Shown piece after piece: positions 37,001-45,854 of a stretch of DNA of 64,000 nucleotides. The notes under the pieces were generated by a model, which did no database searches, was not told the origin of the DNA, and was given only the letters and a program-made list of their open reading frames with translations. The DNA is from Azospirillum sp. RU38E (GTDB lineage: Bacteria; Pseudomonadota; Alphaproteobacteria; Azospirillales; Azospirillaceae), in the NCBI RefSeq assembly GCF_900188385.1, contig NZ_FZOI01000001.1, positions 620,001 through 684,000 on the forward strand, in the 5' to 3' direction. Position 1 is the stretch's first letter. Every line of letters starts with the position of its first letter. Both the position numbers and the translations under genes were made by a program.

Positions 37001-37308
37001 GGCACCGACAGGCCCAGCCGCACCTCGGGCACAGCGGCGATGACGGCCCCGCTGCTGCCATAGGCGGTGACACCGCGCAGGCGCAGATCGACCCGGCTGC
37101 CGAACCCGTTCCAGGCCAGGATGGTTTCCCCCAGATCCAGCCGTGTGGGCGACTGCGCATTCAGCGCCTGTTCCAGATAGCGGGTGGCAAAATCAATGGG
37201 GATCGGCCCCTTGGTCAGCTGCCAGGCGAGGAACCCGCCACCCAGCACCACGACCGCCAACAGGCCAGCCAGTAATTCCAACAGGATAAGGGCGCTTCGG
37301 CGGAACAT
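34006..37308 (-). CDS. Large YhdP/AsmA-like envelope protein
   Basis: 1100 residues. One N-terminal membrane anchor (ALILLELLAGLLAVVVLGGGFLAW), then a long periplasmic part of repeating beta-strand segments of the AsmA/YhdP (DUF3971 plus AsmA-like C-terminal) type. YhdP-type proteins are thought to form hydrophobic-groove bridges that move phospholipids to the outer membrane. Residues around 900-905 are rich in Pro/Glu, and the last 50 residues are a Lys/Pro/Ala-rich tail likely to be disordered. The ATG at 37308 places the anchor at the N-terminus; an upstream ATG at 37389 would add 27 residues. It is divergent from glnE and convergent with pal. Confidence 0.85.
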   Translation of the reverse strand: MFRRSALILLELLAGLLAVVVLGGGFLAWQLTKGPIPIDFATRYLEQALNAQSPTRLDLGETILAWNGFGSRVDLRLRGVTAYGSSGAVIAAVPEVRLGLSVPALLRGTVAPTRIELVEPRLYAERTADGEFRLDIRSSDEELDPDAGARIARELLAALREPPDPLKQTGALRDLRVTRARLVVNNLATGTVWQVPRLDLRLRRGNSGVFGTAAADIDMGGKINQIAAEIDYRLSDGGMNVRTALADLRPADFAQLAPVLEPLRALEVTLDGSITMEVDENLNPKAMVMGLTGKQGRLVLPDQLPEPLSFDSVSLHGRLEDAGRRLILDRFNLDLTGPAELTVTGTAHQKGDQIHLALKEELTGLPMADLKRYWPLGVQESTRDWMVGNLADGTFNSTIFTLEGTSPAKKPLDIKPTKLEGRIAMSGFTVHYRRPLPPVKELAAEATFDGATFAIDIKSGKLLDMQAGPGLVRITDLDKETIQKIDIKVALAGPVSSALTVLDAEPLHYAGKVGLVPGSVSGQAKVDMHFAFPLIAKLTMDKVELDGTAKLADVAVPNIVANISASQGQLDLTVDSHKLDVTGKTLLNGVPADIAWTENFDDTAPFGTRVQVLARPDDAQRAAFKLDFPDWLNGPAGVDMTYTRRGSGPARVETIDTALDLTPSIFRIDVLGWRKEAGKPGRGTANIRFIDGKPLVISGFTVETEELHASGSARLRDDDFGMDHLLLESFKLGESDARIDLRSTDRQGGMAIDVRGPAFDVRPFRGKKKTGEADAHPAEPTEPAEPAKPPAMAISFDLGRAIMGDEGRVIRNARGRMERDTDIWFRTDLDAEVGEKGRLSVRYGPDAADPRILTLEMATDDAGATLRNLDVISQLKGGSLTINGRSAADDPAKAVNGEADLRDYQVQDAPVLARLLSAASPRGFANFMSGQPIAFSRLHGQYQWNSSGISLREMRTSGSQVGLTLEGNIDLKKGHAQLQGTIVPFSTVNKLLGAIPLLGDLLVGGEGQGLFAATYTVKGPLDNLQTGVNPLAVLAPGFLRNLFFLPPPAGEAPPKEEKAPKVSKPVKEKKGEITPAPIPAATEAAAGEAAPPPPASPPGP

Positions 37309-37347
37309 CAATGAAGGATCTCGGGCGCTATCCGGCTGGGCTTGACC

Positions 37348-37388
37348 TGGGTCGGGCAGGCGGCGCACTGTGGCCCGCGCCCGACCCA
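37348..37388. repeat. Inverted repeat in the glnE promoter region
   Basis: TGGGTCGGGC (37348-37357) and GCCCGACCCA (37379-37388) are perfect 10-bp arms 21 bases apart in the 98-base divergent region between the YhdP-like gene and glnE. It could be an operator or a leader stem; no known nitrogen-regulator motif is seen. Confidence 0.45.
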
Positions 37389-37406
37389 CCTCTGGGATAG
37401 CCCGGT

Positions 37407-40367
37407 ATGCGCCTTATATTCAATCAAGAAAGCCTCCCGCTTCCCGGTGATGTGCAACGTGCCGCCGTTGGCCTGGAACATTGGCTTGATGCCATCCGCT
37501 CCACCGCTGATACGGCGCTTGCCGAATTTGCCCGCACCTTCATGGATCAACCCGAAGGGCGGACGGTGCTTGAAACAATTTTCGGACATAGTCCGTTCCT
37601 TGGCACCGCCCTTTTAAGAGAGATCGGCTTTTTCCGCGCCATTGTGGAAAAAGGCTTCGATACCGCCTTTGCTGACCTGCTGACCGATATGGGGGCCCAG
37701 TATGGGGCCGACAATAATACCGATCGGGTGATGAAGGGCCTGCGCGTGGCCAAACGCCGCGCCGCCCTGCTGATCGGTCTGGCCGACATGGCCGGCGCCT
37801 GGGCGCTGGAACAGGTCACCGGCGCCCTGTCCGATTTCGCCCAGGCGTCGTTGCAACTGGCCACCCGGCTGGCCCTGCGGCAGGCGGCCGCCTCGGGCAA
37901 GCTGGTGCTGCCATTCCCGGAGGAGCCGGAACGGGGCAGCGGCTTCATCGTGCTGGCCATGGGCAAGTTTGGCGCGCGGGAGCTGAATTACAGCTCCGAT
38001 ATCGACCTGATCGTGCTTTATGATGATGGCATCGTGCAGGTGCCGGATGGGGAGATGACCCGCACCTTTGTGCGCATCACCCGCGAACTGGTGCGGCTGA
38101 TGGATGAGCGCACGGCGGATGGCTATGTCTTCCGCACCGATCTGCGCCTGCGCCCCGATCCCGGCGCCACGCCGGTGGCGGTCAGCGTCTCCGCGGCAGA
38201 GGCCTATTACAGCAGCCTGGGCCAGAACTGGGAACGTGCGGCCATGATCAAGGCCCGCCCCGTGGCCGGCGATCTGGCGGCGGGTGAGGGTTTCATGGAT
38301 ATCCTGCGCCATTTCATCTGGCGCCGGAATCTGGATTTCGCCGCCATCCAGGACATCCATTCCATCAAGCGCCAGATCGGTGCCCATAAGGGCCACCGGG
38401 AAAAGACCGTCAACGGCCATAATATCAAGATCGGACGCGGCGGCATCCGGGAGATTGAGTTCTTCGCCCAGACCCAGCAACTGATCTATGGCGGGCGCGA
38501 CCGCTCCTTGCGCGTGCCCGCCACGGTGCAGGCGCTCTATGCGCTGGTGGAGGCGGGGCGGGTGGAACAATCCGTCGCCGACGACCTGTCCCGCGCTTAT
38601 CGCTTTCTGCGCACGGTGGAACACCGGGTGCAGATGGTGGATGACCAGCAGACCCACGAACTGCCGAAATCAGACGAAGGGGTGGCCCGCATTGCCGCCT
38701 TCCTGGGCTATGCCGATGATCAATCCTTCCGGCAGGCCCTGCTGGAGACGCTGGGCGTGGTGGGGGACCATTATGATGGCTTGTTCGCCGACAGCCCGAC
38801 CCTGTCCGGTCCCGGCAATCTGGTCTTCACCGGAACGGAGGATGACCCGGAAACCATGGAGACGCTGCGCTCCATGGGCTATGCCAACCCGTCCGCCATT
38901 GCCGGTCAGATCCGGGCTTGGCATCACGGCCGCTACCGCGCCACCCGCAGCCAGCGGGCGCGCGAACTGTTGACCGAGTTGGTGCCGACCCTGCTGGCCG
39001 CCTTCGGCCGCACCGCCCATCCCGATCAGGCCTTCCTGAAATTCGACGAATTTCTGGAGCGGCTACCGGCGGGCGTGCAGCTTTTCAGCCTGTTCTATGC
39101 CAATCCCAACCTGTTGGATTTGCTGGCAGAGGTGATGGGCACCGCCCCCCGGTTGGCCGAACAGCTGGCCCGCCGCCCGGCGGCGCTGGATGCCGTGCTG
39201 CTGCCCGGCTTCTTCGATCCGCTACCGGGGCGGGAGGAGCTGGAAGCCGGGTTTGAGGCTCTGTTGGGCGGGGCCGGCTATTTCGAGGAATATCTGGATC
39301 TGGCCCGGCGCTGGACCAGCGAGCATCGCTTCCGCGCCGGGGTGCATATCCTGCGCCATATCTCCGACGCTGACCGGCTGGGCGCCTTCCTGACCGATGT
39401 GGCGGAGGTGGCGCTGGTCGGCCTGCAAAAGGTCGTGGAGGATGAATTCGCCCGCCGCCATGGCCGGGTGCCGGGGGCGGGCTTCGCTGTCATCGCACTC
39501 GGTCGGCTGGGCGCCCGCTCGCTCTCCCTGCGCTCTGACCTGGACCTGATCACGGTTTATGAGGTGCCGGACGGGGTGAGCCAGTCGGATGGTGACAAGC
39601 CGTTGTCAACCAATGATTATTTTATCAAGCTGACCCAGCGGCTGGTCAATGCCATCACCGCCCAGACGGCCGAGGGGCAGCTTTACGAGGTGGATATGCG
39701 CCTGCGGCCCAGCGGCAATGCCGGGCCGCTGGCCGTCAGCTTCGACGGGTTCGCCAAATATCAGCGGGAAAGTGCCTGGACCTGGGAACATATGGCGCTG
39801 ACCCGTGCCCGCCCGGTGACCGGCCCGGCCCCGTTGCGGGCGCGGCTGGCGGCGGAAATCAAGGCCGTGCTGACCAGCAGGCGCGATGCGGAAAAGCTGC
39901 GCCAGGACGTTGTCTCCATGCGTGCCCGCATCGACCAGCAGCATCATACGGATGATATCTGGTCGGTGAAGCATGTGCGTGGCGGCATGACCGACATCCA
40001 GTTCATCGCCCAATATCTGCTGCTGCTGCATGGCCCGGAAAAGCCGGAAATCCTGGATACCAACACCACCGGGGCGCTGGCCTGGCTGGGGGACAGCGGC
40101 TTCCTGCCGGTGGACACCGCCAACCGGCTGATCGAGGCACACAAGACCTGGCGGCGGGTGCAGGGCTTCCTGCGCCTGACCACCGATGGTGCCTTCGATG
40201 CGGCCAAGGCCCCGGCCGGGTTGAAACAGCAACTGGCGAAGGTGGCCCTGCCGGACGCCGCCGCCAGCCTGTCCTTCGATCAGGTGGAAAGCCAGCTCCG
40301 TGCCATGGCGGCGCAGGTGCTGGCCGATTTTGCGGCAATTGTGGGAGCCGAGGTGGGGGCTGGCTGA
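37407..40367 (+). CDS. glnE: Bifunctional glutamine synthetase adenylyltransferase/adenylyl-removing enzyme
   Basis: 986 residues, full length. Two nucleotidyltransferase domains linked by a helical region: the N-terminal adenylyl-removing domain has MGKFGARELNYSSDIDLIVLYD near residue 190, and the C-terminal adenylyltransferase domain has LGRLGARSLSLRSDLDLITVYE near 700. GRGGIREIEFF and HVRGGMTDIQFIAQ are the matching motifs of each half. It switches glutamine synthetase off or on according to nitrogen status through PII. The ATG at 37407 starts the typical short N-terminal extension. A convergent ATPase gene follows 23 bases downstream. Confidence 0.97.
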   Translation: MRLIFNQESLPLPGDVQRAAVGLEHWLDAIRSTADTALAEFARTFMDQPEGRTVLETIFGHSPFLGTALLREIGFFRAIVEKGFDTAFADLLTDMGAQYGADNNTDRVMKGLRVAKRRAALLIGLADMAGAWALEQVTGALSDFAQASLQLATRLALRQAAASGKLVLPFPEEPERGSGFIVLAMGKFGARELNYSSDIDLIVLYDDGIVQVPDGEMTRTFVRITRELVRLMDERTADGYVFRTDLRLRPDPGATPVAVSVSAAEAYYSSLGQNWERAAMIKARPVAGDLAAGEGFMDILRHFIWRRNLDFAAIQDIHSIKRQIGAHKGHREKTVNGHNIKIGRGGIREIEFFAQTQQLIYGGRDRSLRVPATVQALYALVEAGRVEQSVADDLSRAYRFLRTVEHRVQMVDDQQTHELPKSDEGVARIAAFLGYADDQSFRQALLETLGVVGDHYDGLFADSPTLSGPGNLVFTGTEDDPETMETLRSMGYANPSAIAGQIRAWHHGRYRATRSQRARELLTELVPTLLAAFGRTAHPDQAFLKFDEFLERLPAGVQLFSLFYANPNLLDLLAEVMGTAPRLAEQLARRPAALDAVLLPGFFDPLPGREELEAGFEALLGGAGYFEEYLDLARRWTSEHRFRAGVHILRHISDADRLGAFLTDVAEVALVGLQKVVEDEFARRHGRVPGAGFAVIALGRLGARSLSLRSDLDLITVYEVPDGVSQSDGDKPLSTNDYFIKLTQRLVNAITAQTAEGQLYEVDMRLRPSGNAGPLAVSFDGFAKYQRESAWTWEHMALTRARPVTGPAPLRARLAAEIKAVLTSRRDAEKLRQDVVSMRARIDQQHHTDDIWSVKHVRGGMTDIQFIAQYLLLLHGPEKPEILDTNTTGALAWLGDSGFLPVDTANRLIEAHKTWRRVQGFLRLTTDGAFDAAKAPAGLKQQLAKVALPDAAASLSFDQVESQLRAMAAQVLADFAAIVGAEVGAG

Positions 40368-40390
40368 ACCTTACCCTGACAGCGTCATGG

Positions 40391-41209
40391 TCATTCCGAG
40401 AAGAGGTCGTCCATGAAGCTGTCAGGGTCCAGGTAAAATTCGCGCAGAATTCTGAAATGGTCTGTGGCGGTGTAGGGTTTCTCCAAGATTCCCTGGTCTG
40501 TGACATGGAACAGGGCGGCACCGGGATAGGCCATGATCAGGGGCGAGTGGGTGGCCATGATGAATTGGCAGTCTCCCACCGTTTCACTCGCCTTGATTAG
40601 GCGCAAAAACTCCATCTGCCGCAGGGGGGAGAGGGCGGATTCGGGTTCGTCGAAGATGAATATCCCCCCGCCGTTCATTTTATGTCGAAAGACGTCGATA
40701 TAGGCTTCCCCGTGCGACCGCTCCGCAAGCGATCGGCCACCGTAAGATTGATAGATCGCAGCGCCCCCCTCCTGCGCCAAGCGATCAACTTGATTTATAA
40801 AGGCAAAGAAGGCTTCTGCCCGGACATAGAATCCCTTTGTCACCTTCGGGAACCAGGAGGCGCGCATGTATCCATCAAGGGGATTCTGCTCTTCTTTGCT
40901 GAGATTATAGTTCTTGTTTCCGCCAAATTTGCCAAAGCCGCACAGGCCGGCAATCGCTTCCAGAATGGTGGATTTGCCGGTTCCGTTTTGTCCGGCGAAG
41001 ATCGTGACAGGCCGGCTGAATTCTATCTGGAACTTATCGGAGCCAAGGGCCGGAATGGAGAATGGATACTGCGTGCGGTCGATAAATTTTCTGTCATCCA
41101 GCCAGATTGATTTCAGGAAGGGTGCCCTGAAGACCGGTGATTTTGACTTGCTTCTTGTCACACGGAAAACCTCTGCTGCTTGGTGCGAACCGCTGGGATG
41201 GCCCACCAT
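40391..41209 (-). CDS. AAA/ABC-type ATPase of the COG3910 kind
   Basis: 272 residues. Walker A AGQNGTGKST near residue 73, Walker B GGIFIFDEPESALSP near 200 and a switch His in IMATHSPLIM near 226. Resembles stand-alone predicted ATPases (COG3910, SMC/RecF-like) of unknown role. Base composition is clearly lower in GC than the neighbouring genes by eye, with many A/T third positions, which suggests acquisition by transfer. It sits between recN and glnE, where related genomes often carry ligA next to recN. No partner gene is adjacent. Confidence 0.82.
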   Translation of the reverse strand: MVGHPSGSHQAAEVFRVTRSKSKSPVFRAPFLKSIWLDDRKFIDRTQYPFSIPALGSDKFQIEFSRPVTIFAGQNGTGKSTILEAIAGLCGFGKFGGNKNYNLSKEEQNPLDGYMRASWFPKVTKGFYVRAEAFFAFINQVDRLAQEGGAAIYQSYGGRSLAERSHGEAYIDVFRHKMNGGGIFIFDEPESALSPLRQMEFLRLIKASETVGDCQFIMATHSPLIMAYPGAALFHVTDQGILEKPYTATDHFRILREFYLDPDSFMDDLFSE

Positions 41210-41294
41210 TCAGTCAGCATCAAGCATCGCATTGCGATCAGCAAGGGCAGCTTTCCCATCCCCGCTGCAGGTTCCGCAGCGCGGATCGCCGGGT

Positions 41295-42989
41295 TCACAG
41301 CAGGGTAGGGGAGGCGTTGCGTCCGGCCAGCAGGCTTTTCGCCGCCGCGCGGGCGGCCTCGGTGATTTCCGCACCCGACAACATGCGGGCCAGTTCTTCC
41401 AACCGCTCCGCCGTGGACAGCGGCACCACCTCTGTCACCGTGCGACCGGCGGCGGCCTTCTTGCGCACATTCCAATGATGGGCGCCACGGGCGGCCACCT
41501 GCGGGCTGTGCGTGACCACCAGCACCTGCAGGTTCTGGTCGCCCAGCCGGGCCAGCCGTTCGCCGATGGCATCGGCCACGGCCCCGCCCACGCCGGTATC
41601 CACCTCGTCAAACACCAGGGTCGGCACCGTGCCCACCTGGGCCAGCACCACCTTCAGCGCCAGCATGAAGCGGGCCAGTTCACCGCCGGAGGCGATCTTG
41701 GCCAGCGGCCCCGGCGGGCTGCCCATATTGGTGGCGACCTGGAAGGCGATATCATCGATGCCGTGCGGGCCCCAGCCTTCTTCCCCCTGCGGTTCCACCT
41801 TGGTGACGAATCGGGCTTTTTCCAGCTTCAGCGGCTTCAGCTCGGCGGCGACGGCCTGATCCAGCTTGGATGCCGCCTTGGTGCGGGCGGCGGACAGGGC
41901 CTTGGCGGCCTCCAGATAGGCGACCTTGGCGGTCTCTGCCTGGGCTGCCAGCTTCTGCAACAGGTCGCCCTGATCCTCAATCAGTGACAGCTTGCGCGCC
42001 ATTTCCGCCCGCAGGGTCACCAGCCCGTCGACGTCGGTGCCATGCTTGCGGGCGGCGGCGCGCAAGGCAAACAGCCGCTCCTCGATCTTGTCCAGATTGC
42101 CGCCATCGGTATCCATGTCGGCCGACAGGGCCTGAAGCGAGCGGGCGGCCTCACCCACATCATTGGCGGCCTCATCCAGGGCGCTGATCACCGGGTCCAG
42201 TCGGCCACCGGCCTTTTCCGCCAGCCGGGACAGGGTGCGCAGGGCGCTGGCCAGCGCGCGTTCGGCCCCGCGTTCGCCGGACAGTTCCCCGTAAGCCTGA
42301 TTGATGCCCTCGATCAGCTTTTCCCGGTGCTGCAGCACCACGCGCTGTTCGGCCAGCCCCGTCTCTTCCCCCTCCTGCGGGTCAAGCTGGTCCAGCTCCT
42401 CCACCGCGTGGCGCAGGTAATCTTCCTCCGCACGGGCGCGGGCGGCATCGTCGGCAGCGGTCAACCGCGCCTGTTCCACCTGCCGCCAGGCCCGCCAGGA
42501 GGCCGACACCTTCTGCTGTCGATCGGCCAGCTGCACATAATCATCCAGCAGGTCGCGGTGGGTGCGCGGGTCCAGCAGGCCATGTGTATCGAACTGGCCA
42601 TGCACCTCCACCAGTGTTTCGCCCAGCCGGCGCAGCAGGGTGACGCCCACCGGCTGATCATTGACGAAACAGCGGGAACGCCCATCGGCGGTCAGGGTGC
42701 GGCGGATCACCAGCGTATCCTCCACCTCCAGATCCTGTTCGCGCAGGATGGCGAAGGCGGGATGGTCCGGCGTGCGGCTGAGATCGAACTCCGCCGTCAC
42801 GCTGGCCTGCTCGCTGCCATGGCGGACCAGCCCGCTGTCGCCGCGCGCACCCAGCGCCAGCCCCAGCGAATCCAGCAGGATCGACTTGCCGGCCCCGGTC
42901 TCCCCCGTCAGCACGCAGAGACCGGCCTGGAACGACAGTGTCAGCCGTTCGATCAGCACCACATCGCGGATCGAGAGCGTCACCAGCAT
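41295..42989 (-). CDS. recN: DNA repair protein RecN
   Basis: 564 residues. SMC-like ATPase for double-strand-break repair. The N-terminal Walker A GETGAGKSILLDSLGLALG is near residue 31. A long charged coiled coil (about 160-370) follows, then the ABC signature region ASGGELARFMLALK, Walker B VPTLVFDEVDTGVGG and VVTHSPQVAARG near the C-terminus. Normal length. It follows bamD on the same strand after 40 bases, a common alphaproteobacterial order. Confidence 0.97.
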   Translation of the reverse strand: MLVTLSIRDVVLIERLTLSFQAGLCVLTGETGAGKSILLDSLGLALGARGDSGLVRHGSEQASVTAEFDLSRTPDHPAFAILREQDLEVEDTLVIRRTLTADGRSRCFVNDQPVGVTLLRRLGETLVEVHGQFDTHGLLDPRTHRDLLDDYVQLADRQQKVSASWRAWRQVEQARLTAADDAARARAEEDYLRHAVEELDQLDPQEGEETGLAEQRVVLQHREKLIEGINQAYGELSGERGAERALASALRTLSRLAEKAGGRLDPVISALDEAANDVGEAARSLQALSADMDTDGGNLDKIEERLFALRAAARKHGTDVDGLVTLRAEMARKLSLIEDQGDLLQKLAAQAETAKVAYLEAAKALSAARTKAASKLDQAVAAELKPLKLEKARFVTKVEPQGEEGWGPHGIDDIAFQVATNMGSPPGPLAKIASGGELARFMLALKVVLAQVGTVPTLVFDEVDTGVGGAVADAIGERLARLGDQNLQVLVVTHSPQVAARGAHHWNVRKKAAAGRTVTEVVPLSTAERLEELARMLSGAEITEAARAAAKSLLAGRNASPTLL

Positions 42990-43029
42990 CGGATCATTCC
43001 CGGACGTTTATGAAGCGGCGTGGCTCAGA

Positions 43030-43869
43030 TCAGAACATCCAGTCCCAGGCGCGGGTCAGGAAGGAGGGCTTTTCACCCGCGGCGGCGCGGTTCATCAGGG
43101 CATAGGTGTCCTGATACCAGACGCTGCCGGGGTAATTATGGCCCAGCAGGGCGGCATTGGCCTGCGCCTCTTCCCGGATGCCCAGGGCCAGATAGGCCTC
43201 CACCATGCGGTGCAGGGCTTCGGGCACATGGCTGGTGGTCTGATACTCGTCGATCACCCGGCGGAAGCGCTTGATGGCGGCGACATATTCGCCGGTATTC
43301 AGATAGAAGCGCCCGACCTCCATATCCTTGCCGGCCAGATGGTCGCGCGTCAGATCGATCTTCAGCTTGGCATCGCGGGCATAGGGCGTGGTGGGGAAGC
43401 GGCGCACCACCTCATTCAAGGCCTTCAGCGCCTCTTCCGTCGTGCTCTGGTCGCGGCGCACGTCGGTGATGCGCTCATACTGGCAGAGCGCCTTCAGATA
43501 ATAGGCATAGGGCGCATTGCGGTTGCCCGGATGCAGGGCGATGAAGCCATCCAGGGCGGCGATGGCATCGTCATACTTCATCGCCTCATAGTGCGAATAG
43601 GCAGACATCAGCTTGGCCCGCACCGCCCATTGGCTGTACGGGTGCTGGCGCTCAACCTCGTCGAACAGCAGGGCCGCCTTGGTATAGTTCTTATTGTCGA
43701 TGGCGTTGGACGCCTCGGTGTAGATCTGCTCCACCGGCCGCTCGACATAGGGGATCTCCTCCTTCTTGCCCGAGCAGGCGGTAAGGAGCAGCAAGGCTGC
43801 CGGCACCAGGTAACGGGCGACGGCGGACGGGCGGACGGTGCGGGGCGTGCGAAGCATCGGCAATGACAA
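43030..43869 (-). CDS. bamD: Outer-membrane assembly lipoprotein BamD
   Basis: 279 residues. Lipobox LLLTACSGKK (acylated Cys near residue 32) followed by TPR repeats typical of BamD (YTEASNAIDNKNYTKAALLFDEVERQHPYSQW, ALNEVVRRFPTTPYARDAKLKI). It is an essential periplasmic part of the Bam complex that inserts beta-barrel proteins. Start is ATG 43869 or 43857. It lies upstream of recN, with an SBP3-type gene between it and lpxC. Confidence 0.96.
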   Translation of the reverse strand: MSLPMLRTPRTVRPSAVARYLVPAALLLLTACSGKKEEIPYVERPVEQIYTEASNAIDNKNYTKAALLFDEVERQHPYSQWAVRAKLMSAYSHYEAMKYDDAIAALDGFIALHPGNRNAPYAYYLKALCQYERITDVRRDQSTTEEALKALNEVVRRFPTTPYARDAKLKIDLTRDHLAGKDMEVGRFYLNTGEYVAAIKRFRRVIDEYQTTSHVPEALHRMVEAYLALGIREEAQANAALLGHNYPGSVWYQDTYALMNRAAAGEKPSFLTRAWDWMF

Positions 43870-43996
43870 CCAAGCTCTGGGGCATGAATGCGGGAAGCCT
43901 TATAGCACGCGCGGGACGGCACCCGCCAAGCGGCAAACGACGCGCTATCATTACATGCACGCTTTTGCCGCCAAATCCTGGCGGAACAAAGGCATT

Positions 43997-44776
43997 TCAG
44001 CGCAGATCAGGGCGCGCGGCATTCTGTCCGGCCTGAATTTCCGGCAAATGACGCAGAGATTCGTCGAAGCGGGCCCGCAAGGCGCTGCCTGCTTCATCGT
44101 TGCGGAAGCAGACATGCAGGCTTTTTTCCTCCAGCAGCCGGCCATTCAGCCGCAGGGCGGCGCGGTGAGGAATCAGGTCCGGGTCGGTGGCCAGCAGATA
44201 TGACAGCACATTGCTGTCAATCACCACCAGATCCAGCCGGCCCGCCGCCAGCTTGCGCAGGTTGGTGGCGTCATCGACCGCCGGTTCGACCGTCAGCCCG
44301 CCGGCAGCGGCCAGGGCATCGAATTCCGGGTTATTGACATAGCCGCGCACCGTGCCGATGCGGCGGTTCGCCAGATCGGCCAGCTGTGTCCAGGCGAACG
44401 GCGCGTCCGCCCGTTCAGCAAAGCCCAGGGGGCTGTTGCCGATGGGGTCAGACAGCAGGCAGTGGCGTGCCATCGTGGCATCGCGATATTCCGGGAAATA
44501 ACCATGAAAATCGGGGTCTTGCAGGCCGCTGGTCAGCGCCCGCTGCCAGGGCAGGAACTCCACCTGCAGCGCCAGACCGGCCCCCGCCAGGGCGGCCTGA
44601 ACGATGGCGGTGGAACGCCCCTGATGTGGCAGGTTCGGGCCGGTGAAGGGCGGCCAGTCCAGGCTGGCCAGCCGCACCGAAGGCCCCGTCTGTGCCTGCG
44701 CCATGGCGGAAGGGCCCGGAAACCAGCCCAGGCCGATCAGCAAGAGGACAAGACGAAAGGCGCGATGCTGGATCAT
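43997..44776 (-). CDS. Periplasmic solute-binding protein, SBP3-like
   Basis: 259 residues with a signal peptide (FRLVLLLIGLGWFPGPSAMA). The rest looks like an amino-acid-type extracellular binding protein (ASLDWPPFTGPNLPHQGRSTAIVQAAL near residue 37, RIGTVRGYVNNPEFDAL near 140). No ABC permease or ATPase gene is next to it, so it may be an orphan sensor or binding protein. It sits between lpxC and bamD, genes that are adjacent in many relatives, which suggests insertion. Confidence 0.8.
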   Translation of the reverse strand: MIQHRAFRLVLLLIGLGWFPGPSAMAQAQTGPSVRLASLDWPPFTGPNLPHQGRSTAIVQAALAGAGLALQVEFLPWQRALTSGLQDPDFHGYFPEYRDATMARHCLLSDPIGNSPLGFAERADAPFAWTQLADLANRRIGTVRGYVNNPEFDALAAAGGLTVEPAVDDATNLRKLAAGRLDLVVIDSNVLSYLLATDPDLIPHRAALRLNGRLLEEKSLHVCFRNDEAGSALRARFDESLRHLPEIQAGQNAARPDLR

Positions 44777-44877
44777 GGCCTGAGCGCGTGAGTGCCTGGA
44801 ACAGAGTGACCGATCCTATATGGGTTCCGCGACGACTTTATGAACTGTCCGTTGGATTGCCGTCGGCCAAAATGACA

Positions 44878-44906
44878 CCGGCCGGACATCATGGATGTCC
44901 GGCCGG
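44878..44906 (-). terminator. Terminator downstream of lpxC
   Basis: A perfect 13-bp stem (44878-44890 with 44894-44906), 3-base loop, followed on the minus strand by TGTCATTTT. It lies 48 bases after the lpxC stop, so lpxC is transcribed separately from the SBP3-bamD-recN group. Confidence 0.75.
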
Positions 44907-44954
44907 GCAGAAAATGCAGGTAAAAGAGCGGTGTCGCGGAAACAGCGCGGGAGA

Positions 44955-45854
44955 TCAGGCAACCGTGGCCAGTTCTTCCTGCCAGACCGGGGCATCTTCG
45001 ATACGGTAATTGGCCGGATCGGCGAACAGGGCGCGCAGCACGGCGTTGTTCATGCCGTGACCGCCACGGATGCCGTGATAATGGCCCAGGATCTGGCCGC
45101 CGGCCAGATAGAGGTCACCCACCGCGTCCAGGATCTTGTGACGGATGAATTCGTCCTGGAAGCGCAGGCCGCCTTCATTCAGCACATGGTCGCCATCAAT
45201 GACCACTGCATTATCCAGCGACCCGCCCAGGCCCAGACCGGCCTTGCGCATTTGTTCCACCTCATGGGCGAAGCCGAAGGTGCGGGCGGCCGACACTTCA
45301 ACCTTGAAGCTGGCCGGGTCAGTCAGCCGCAGGCTGCCTTCCTGGCGGCGGATCAGGGCGGTATTGTCATAGATAATCTCCGCCCGGAAGCTGGAGGTCG
45401 GGGCCGGGCTCAAGGTCACCTTCTTGTCGCCATCGACGGCGCTGACTTCCTTCAGCACGCGGATCACGCGGCGCGGCTTTTCCTGCACGCGGGTGCCGGC
45501 ACACTCGATCAGGAAGATGAAGGGGGCCGAGCTGCCATCCATGATCGGCACTTCGGCGGCGCTCACCTCCACATAGGCATTGTCGATGCCGCAGCCACGC
45601 AGGGCGGCCATCAGATGTTCGACCGTGCCGATGGTGGCGCCATGTTCATTGCGCATCAGGGTGCAGAGGCGGGTATCCGCCACCAGATCCCAGCGGGCGG
45701 GGATGATCCCCTGACCTTCCGGCAGATCGGTGCGGATGAAAACGATACCGGTATCGACCGGGGCCGGGCACAGAGTCAGATGGACCCGACGGCCGGAATG
45801 AAGGCCGATGCCCATGCAATCGATCGTGGAATTCAGAGTCTGTTGCCAGGACAT
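44955..45854 (-). CDS. lpxC: UDP-3-O-acyl-N-acetylglucosamine deacetylase
   Basis: 299 residues. Zinc deacetylase for the committed step of lipid A synthesis. The zinc ligands are His in TVEHLMAALRG (about 79), and His and Asp in RHKILDAVGDLYLAGG (about 237-241). The general-base region GGHGMNNAVLRAL is near 265. The start MSWQQTLNSTIDCMGIGLHSG is canonical. Typical position just after ftsZ, but with its own terminator and a long upstream region. Confidence 0.98.
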   Translation of the reverse strand: MSWQQTLNSTIDCMGIGLHSGRRVHLTLCPAPVDTGIVFIRTDLPEGQGIIPARWDLVADTRLCTLMRNEHGATIGTVEHLMAALRGCGIDNAYVEVSAAEVPIMDGSSAPFIFLIECAGTRVQEKPRRVIRVLKEVSAVDGDKKVTLSPAPTSSFRAEIIYDNTALIRRQEGSLRLTDPASFKVEVSAARTFGFAHEVEQMRKAGLGLGGSLDNAVVIDGDHVLNEGGLRFQDEFIRHKILDAVGDLYLAGGQILGHYHGIRGGHGMNNAVLRALFADPANYRIEDAPVWQEELATVA

